8,976 nt of DNA from an uncultured Porphyromonadaceae bacterium (lineage in GTDB: Bacteria; Bacteroidota; Bacteroidia; Bacteroidales; Muribaculaceae), in the NCBI GenBank assembly GCA_900548875.1, contig URMA01000106.1, forward strand, positions 1-8,976, in the 5' to 3' direction. Shown piece by piece: positions 5,799-8,976 of the stretch. Under the pieces are notes generated by a model. It saw nothing but the letters and a program-made list of their open reading frames with translations. It searched no databases and was not told the DNA's origin. Numbering within the stretch: position 1 is the first letter of the stretch; each line of letters starts with the position of its first letter. The position numbers and the translations under genes are program-made.

Positions 5799-6959
5799 AT
5801 GAACCTACATTTTAAACCTGTAATTTCTCTGTTTTGTGCGGCGTTTGTGGCATTTGCCGCTATGGCAGAATCTCAACCAGAACAATTGATAAAAGAAATG
5901 AAAGCCAAATATGCCCCAGATACGCGGGTGGCTGTTTGGAAAGTGGAAGCCAAGAACCAGAATGGAGTAGTGGAACTTGTCGGTGAAACCGATAATGCGG
6001 AAGCAAAAGAAGAACTTTTAAAGAATTTCAAAAAAGCCGGATTGACCTACAGTGATAAAATTGCTGTATTGCCGTCGGAAGAGATTGGTAATGACAAATG
6101 GGCCGTTGTCACGATATCGGTGGCCTGTTTAAGATGTGATCCTCGCAATGGGGCAGAACTCGCATCGCAAGCCTTAATGGGAACTCCTTTGAAAGTATTG
6201 GACAAGGTGTCGGATTTCTATCGTGTGCAGACTCCGGACAACTATATCGGCTATATGACGCCCGGTTCATTTGAACTGATGACCGATAAAGAGTTCTCCG
6301 CATGGAAAGCATCGAAGCGGTATATTGTCACGGCTTATCAGTCGACACTTTTTGCAAATCCCAACGGAGATGAAAGCAATGTGGTTTCAGATCTTGTGTT
6401 GGGTGATATCCTTGAATATAAGTCTGTAAAGGGTGATTTTGTCGAATTGTCGATGGCTGACGGACGATCTGGTTATGCCCGGGTTAAGGATGTGGCAGAA
6501 TTTTCCCAATGGGCAAAACAGGATTTTAATTTTGAACTGATTCGTAAAACAGCTTTTCGCATGATGGGTACCCCATATCTTTGGGGCGGAACATCGGTCA
6601 AAGCAATTGACTGTTCCGGTTTTGTGAAGACTTCCTACTTTGCCAACGGCATTATTCTCCAGCGCGATGCTTCACAGCAGGCGCTGACAGGATTGAAGTA
6701 TGAATGTAAGGACTGGGCAGAAAAGGCACAGCCGGGTGATCTTATTTTTATCGGAAATAAAAACGGACGTGTGACACATGTCGCCATGTATTTAAATGAC
6801 GGCAAATTTATTCACAGTTCCGGCCGTGTGAAGTTGAACAGCATGAATCCGAAAGATGATAATTTTATCGACTATACTTATCTGTCCATGTCCCGAATCA
6901 ATGGCGAGATGGGTACAAAGGGTATCGTTAGGGTAAGAGATCATGCCTGGTATTTTTAG
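5799..6959 (+). CDS. Secreted SH3b-NlpC/P60 (C40) endopeptidase, probable gamma-D-Glu-diamino acid specificity
   Basis: Expected reaction: hydrolysis of the D-Glu-diaminopimelate bond in peptidoglycan stem peptides, releasing L-Ala-D-Glu. Domains in order: signal peptide 1-23 (AMA/ES cut); a small alpha/beta segment about 35-95 (VVELVGETDNAEAK...) that recalls a BON fold; two bacterial SH3 domains (about 100-155 and 174-232); NlpC/P60 core 245-386. The catalytic Cys272 is in IDCSGF, His327 in VTHVAMYL, and the third polar residue is probably His339 in FIHSSG. MGTPYLWGG (256-264) is the usual lead-in. The SH3b-SH3b-NlpC arrangement is that of YkfC, where the first SH3 restricts cleavage to peptides with a free N-terminal L-Ala. 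The epimerase, which acts on that product, is the next gene. Gene gaps are 15 and 24 bp. No Shine-Dalgarno sequence; the upstream bases are A-rich. The enzyme class is firm, the exact specificity is inferred. Confidence 0.92.
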   Translation: MNLHFKPVISLFCAAFVAFAAMAESQPEQLIKEMKAKYAPDTRVAVWKVEAKNQNGVVELVGETDNAEAKEELLKNFKKAGLTYSDKIAVLPSEEIGNDKWAVVTISVACLRCDPRNGAELASQALMGTPLKVLDKVSDFYRVQTPDNYIGYMTPGSFELMTDKEFSAWKASKRYIVTAYQSTLFANPNGDESNVVSDLVLGDILEYKSVKGDFVELSMADGRSGYARVKDVAEFSQWAKQDFNFELIRKTAFRMMGTPYLWGGTSVKAIDCSGFVKTSYFANGIILQRDASQQALTGLKYECKDWAEKAQPGDLIFIGNKNGRVTHVAMYLNDGKFIHSSGRVKLNSMNPKDDNFIDYTYLSMSRINGEMGTKGIVRVRDHAWYF

Positions 6960-6983
6960 AATTCTATCAAATAACATAAAACT

Positions 6984-8114
6984 ATGGACCGAAGAAAATT
7001 TTTGAAAGGAACGGCTCTCGGATTGTTGGCCGTATCATCTCCGATTTCTATTTCTTATGCCGGAGAAGCAACTCGTAAAACATCAAAAAGCGGACATTTG
7101 AATCTGTCGTTCAAACCTTATGAACTGACACTTCGTCATGCTTTCAATTTGGCAAAAAGTAGCCGAACTACAACTCCCGATGTGCTTGTTCAGTTGGAGT
7201 ATGATGGAATAATCGGTTATGGTGAGGCTTCCATGCCGCCATATTTGGGTGAGTCAATCGAATCGGTAACCAAATTCTTGGGACAATTGGATTTGGCTCA
7301 ATTTACAGACCCCTTTAGAATTGACGATATTTTAAGCTATGTTGACAATGTTGCTCCTAACAATAGAGCTGCTAAAGCATCTGTCGATATTGCCCTTCAT
7401 GACCTGCTGGGCAAGATAATGGGCCAGCCTTGGTATAAGATTTGGGGCCTTTCTCCGGAAAAAGCACCGAACACGTCATTTACTATCGGTATTGACACGG
7501 CTGAAGTTGTCCGTAAAAAGGTGGATGAGGCAGCTCCCTACAAAGTGCTGAAAGTAAAGATGGGCTTGAACAATGATAAAGAACTGGTGGAAATTATCCG
7601 ATCAAAGACCGACCGTCCGATTTGTGTGGATGCCAACCAGGGTTGGAATAGCAAGGAACAGGCTTTGGAAATGTGTAATTGGCTGAAAGATCGTAATTGT
7701 CTGTTTGTTGAACAGCCGTTGCCAAAAGAAATGATTGACGAAACGGCATGGTTGAGAGAGCGCTCTCCGCTTCCTATCATTGCTGACGAGTTTTTCCAAC
7801 GCTTGCCGGATGTATTGCGTGCCAAGGATGTTTACGATGGTATCAACATTAAGTTGATGAAGAGTACAGGTATGCACGAGGCTTATAAGATGGCTGTTTT
7901 GGCTCGTTCTTTGGGTATGAAGGTGATGCTGGGCTGTATGACTGAAACTTCTTGTGCTGTCAGTGCTGCTGCACAGCTTGCTCCGATGGTGGATTGGGCG
8001 GATCTTGACGGAAATCTTTTGATTTCGAACGACTGTTTCGATGGTATGAAGATTGTAGACGGCAAGGTAACATTGTTTGATCTCCCGGGTATTGGTGTAA
8101 AACCGTTGAAATAA
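6984..8114 (+). CDS. L-Ala-D/L-Glu-type dipeptide epimerase (enolase superfamily) with a Tat signal
   Basis: It belongs to the muconate-lactonizing subgroup of the enolase superfamily and should invert the C-alpha of D-Glu in L-Ala-D-Glu to give L-Ala-L-Glu. After removal of the leader (about 1-27) the enzyme is about 350 residues, a normal size. The capping domain is followed by the barrel, with catalytic Lys190/Lys192 in LKVKMG, metal ligands Asp216 (CVDANQGW), Glu243 (FVEQPLP) and Asp268 (IADEF), Lys290 on the opposite face (INIKLMKSTG), and the DxD motif Asp340/Asp342 (ADLDGN) that in dipeptide epimerases holds the substrate amino group. All key residues are present. The N-terminus MDRRKFLKG followed by a hydrophobic stretch and SYAG is a twin-arginine export signal, unlike cytoplasmic YcjG/YkfB. 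It is the last gene of the operon. Related enzymes can prefer other dipeptides, so the exact substrate is less certain than the family. From memory, BT_1313 is the characterised B. thetaiotaomicron counterpart. Confidence 0.92.
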   Translation: MDRRKFLKGTALGLLAVSSPISISYAGEATRKTSKSGHLNLSFKPYELTLRHAFNLAKSSRTTTPDVLVQLEYDGIIGYGEASMPPYLGESIESVTKFLGQLDLAQFTDPFRIDDILSYVDNVAPNNRAAKASVDIALHDLLGKIMGQPWYKIWGLSPEKAPNTSFTIGIDTAEVVRKKVDEAAPYKVLKVKMGLNNDKELVEIIRSKTDRPICVDANQGWNSKEQALEMCNWLKDRNCLFVEQPLPKEMIDETAWLRERSPLPIIADEFFQRLPDVLRAKDVYDGINIKLMKSTGMHEAYKMAVLARSLGMKVMLGCMTETSCAVSAAAQLAPMVDWADLDGNLLISNDCFDGMKIVDGKVTLFDLPGIGVKPLK

Positions 8115-8131
8115 TCACATAGAATAAATTG

Positions 8132-8175
8132 ATGGCCCGTAAGTCTGAATGACTTGTCGGGCCATTTATTTGTTT
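8132..8175 (+). terminator. Terminator of the muropeptide operon
   Basis: Stem ATGGCCCG (8132-8139) with CGGGCCAT (8158-8165) is extended by an inner AAGTC/GACTT pairing. A T-rich tail TTTATTTGTTT (8166-8175 and beyond) follows. It begins 18 nt after the epimerase stop codon. Confidence 0.9.
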
Positions 8176-8223
8176 AAACTGGTCATCATACAGCCAAATA
8201 AGATTGGCGGTAACCGTTTTAGG

Positions 8224-8263
8224 TTTAAAAAACAGCCCGGCCGCAGGGATATGCAGCCGGGCT
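8224..8263 (-). terminator. Terminator of the minus-strand outer-membrane-protein gene
   Basis: Stem AGCCCGGC (8234-8241) with GCCGGGCT (8256-8263) carries further inner pairing. On the minus strand a run of six Ts (8232 down to 8227) follows. It lies 21 nt beyond the stop codon of the converging gene. Confidence 0.88.
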
Positions 8264-8283
8264 TGTATTTATTAAATGTTATA

Positions 8284-8958
8284 TTAGTCTTTATGGTTGA
8301 AAGTGAAGCTCATGCCAAACAGCAGGTTGAATTTGGCATTATATAAAGGTATGCCTTCTTTGGAATACTTGAAGGGTATATAGTCACTTCCGATAAAGAA
8401 ATTGAATCCTTTAGGACAGAAATTCAGCATTACACCCATTGATTGTCGGATATTTGAGAAGTTTCCGTTTATTGAGGCGTTAAACCAGGACGTTGGACGG
8501 AAATTGGCAGCTGCCATAACTTCGGTCCATACAACTGGCATACCAAAACGTGTGGATGACAACAGACCGAACGAGATTTTGTTATCGAGGATACCATATT
8601 CGGCACCTACATTGAGGGTAGTTGTCAATGTTTGGCTTTTGTTCACTTTCTGTTCTTTAGAAAAGCGAGTCAGCCCTTTCAGGTCTTCTTTGATTTGGTC
8701 AACTTCGGAATCGATGGACGATTCTCCGGTTATAGGGTCATCTCCGCCAATATTGGTGAATCCGTCAAAGACAAACGGTTCCGGATTGGCCAATGCTTCT
8801 TCACCTTTCCAGGAAATAAAACCGATGTCGGTAATTGCTGCAGACAGTGTGAGGTTGTCAAGCATTTTATAGGAAGCACCCAAGTCAAGTCCTAAACCAA
8901 ATCCGTTTATGCCAAATGAAGTTGACAGGGGTAGTGTAAAATAAACTGTGTCACGCAT
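8284..8958 (-). CDS. C-terminal half of an outer-membrane beta-barrel-like protein (DUF5723-like); 5' part disrupted or outside the window
   Basis: The open frame gives 224 residues with alternating hydrophobic and polar strands (GFGLGLDLGASYKMLDNLTLSAAITDIGFISW, shown here only as its two halves GFGLGLDLGASYK and LDNLTLSAAITDIGF) and a C-terminus LLFGMSFTF followed by NHKD, which resembles a barrel-closing strand. It recalls the second half of Bacteroidetes DUF5723 proteins, which are normally about twice as long and start with a signal peptide. No signal peptide is present. In-frame TAA and TAG codons lie at 8968-8970 and 8965-8967, just before the ATG at 8956-8958, and the other two minus-strand frames also hit stops there. 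Either this is a short gene (AGGA precedes the ATG by 5 nt) or the gene is broken by a frameshift or nonsense change near 8960. Family assignment is from memory of sequence character and is moderate. Confidence 0.6.
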   Translation of the reverse strand: MRDTVYFTLPLSTSFGINGFGLGLDLGASYKMLDNLTLSAAITDIGFISWKGEEALANPEPFVFDGFTNIGGDDPITGESSIDSEVDQIKEDLKGLTRFSKEQKVNKSQTLTTTLNVGAEYGILDNKISFGLLSSTRFGMPVVWTEVMAAANFRPTSWFNASINGNFSNIRQSMGVMLNFCPKGFNFFIGSDYIPFKYSKEGIPLYNAKFNLLFGMSFTFNHKD

Positions 8959-8976
8959 TATTTCCTATTAGAAAAC

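Noticed and set aside
8149..8346. 65-codon plus-strand open frame between the converging genes
   Set aside because: It runs through both terminator hairpins and into the end of the minus-strand gene, with no coding signal.
8402..8872. 156-codon plus-strand open frame opposite the outer-membrane protein gene
   Set aside because: It is fully antisense to a frame with clear beta-barrel character, has no start context or recognisable domain, and its composition looks like a reverse shadow.

Overview
The window reads as chromosomal DNA from a Bacteroidales bacterium (Bacteroides/Parabacteroides-like; genus not resolved). The evidence is a 286-residue primary sigma factor of the Bacteroidetes type without region 1.1, start codons preceded by A/T-rich sequence instead of Shine-Dalgarno motifs, several matches to the Bacteroidetes -7 promoter element TAnnTTTG, tRNA genes without an encoded CCA, and an outer-membrane protein resembling the DUF5723 family. 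The gene neighbourhood also resembles, from memory and unchecked, the B. thetaiotaomicron region around BT_1311 (rpoD) and BT_1313 (dipeptide epimerase).

Layout. Positions 1-271 hold three plus-strand tRNA genes (Gly-GCC cut by the window edge, Leu-GAG, Glu-CTC), closed by a strong terminator. prmA (334-1179, +) follows. It converges on rpoD (1365-2225, -), and between them lie two hairpin terminators, one for each direction. Upstream of rpoD, on the same strand, is a class I [4Fe-4S] fumarate hydratase (best start at 4152, 17 codons inside the longest ORF). The rpoD-fumarase gap carries a -7 promoter element and several inverted repeats. A divergent intergenic region (4153-4379) then separates fumarase from a three-gene plus-strand operon: a secreted transglutaminase-like protein (4380-5783), a secreted SH3b-NlpC/P60 endopeptidase (5799-6959) and an enolase-superfamily L-Ala-D/L-Glu-type epimerase with a twin-arginine signal (6984-8114). 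The operon ends in a clear terminator. From the right edge a minus-strand outer-membrane-protein C-terminal half (8284-8958) converges on it, with its own terminator.

How the genes work together. The left half is housekeeping: tRNAs, ribosomal protein methylation, the primary sigma factor and a step of the succinate pathway. The three-gene operon is the most coherent accessory unit. NlpC/P60 is expected to cut after D-Glu in peptidoglycan stem peptides, and the epimerase is expected to turn the released L-Ala-D-Glu into L-Ala-L-Glu. All three products carry export signals, so this looks like peptidoglycan-peptide degradation in the periplasm, not the cytoplasmic pathway of E. coli or B. subtilis. 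The role of the transglutaminase-like member is unknown. No mobile element, CRISPR array, defence system or obviously new machinery was seen.
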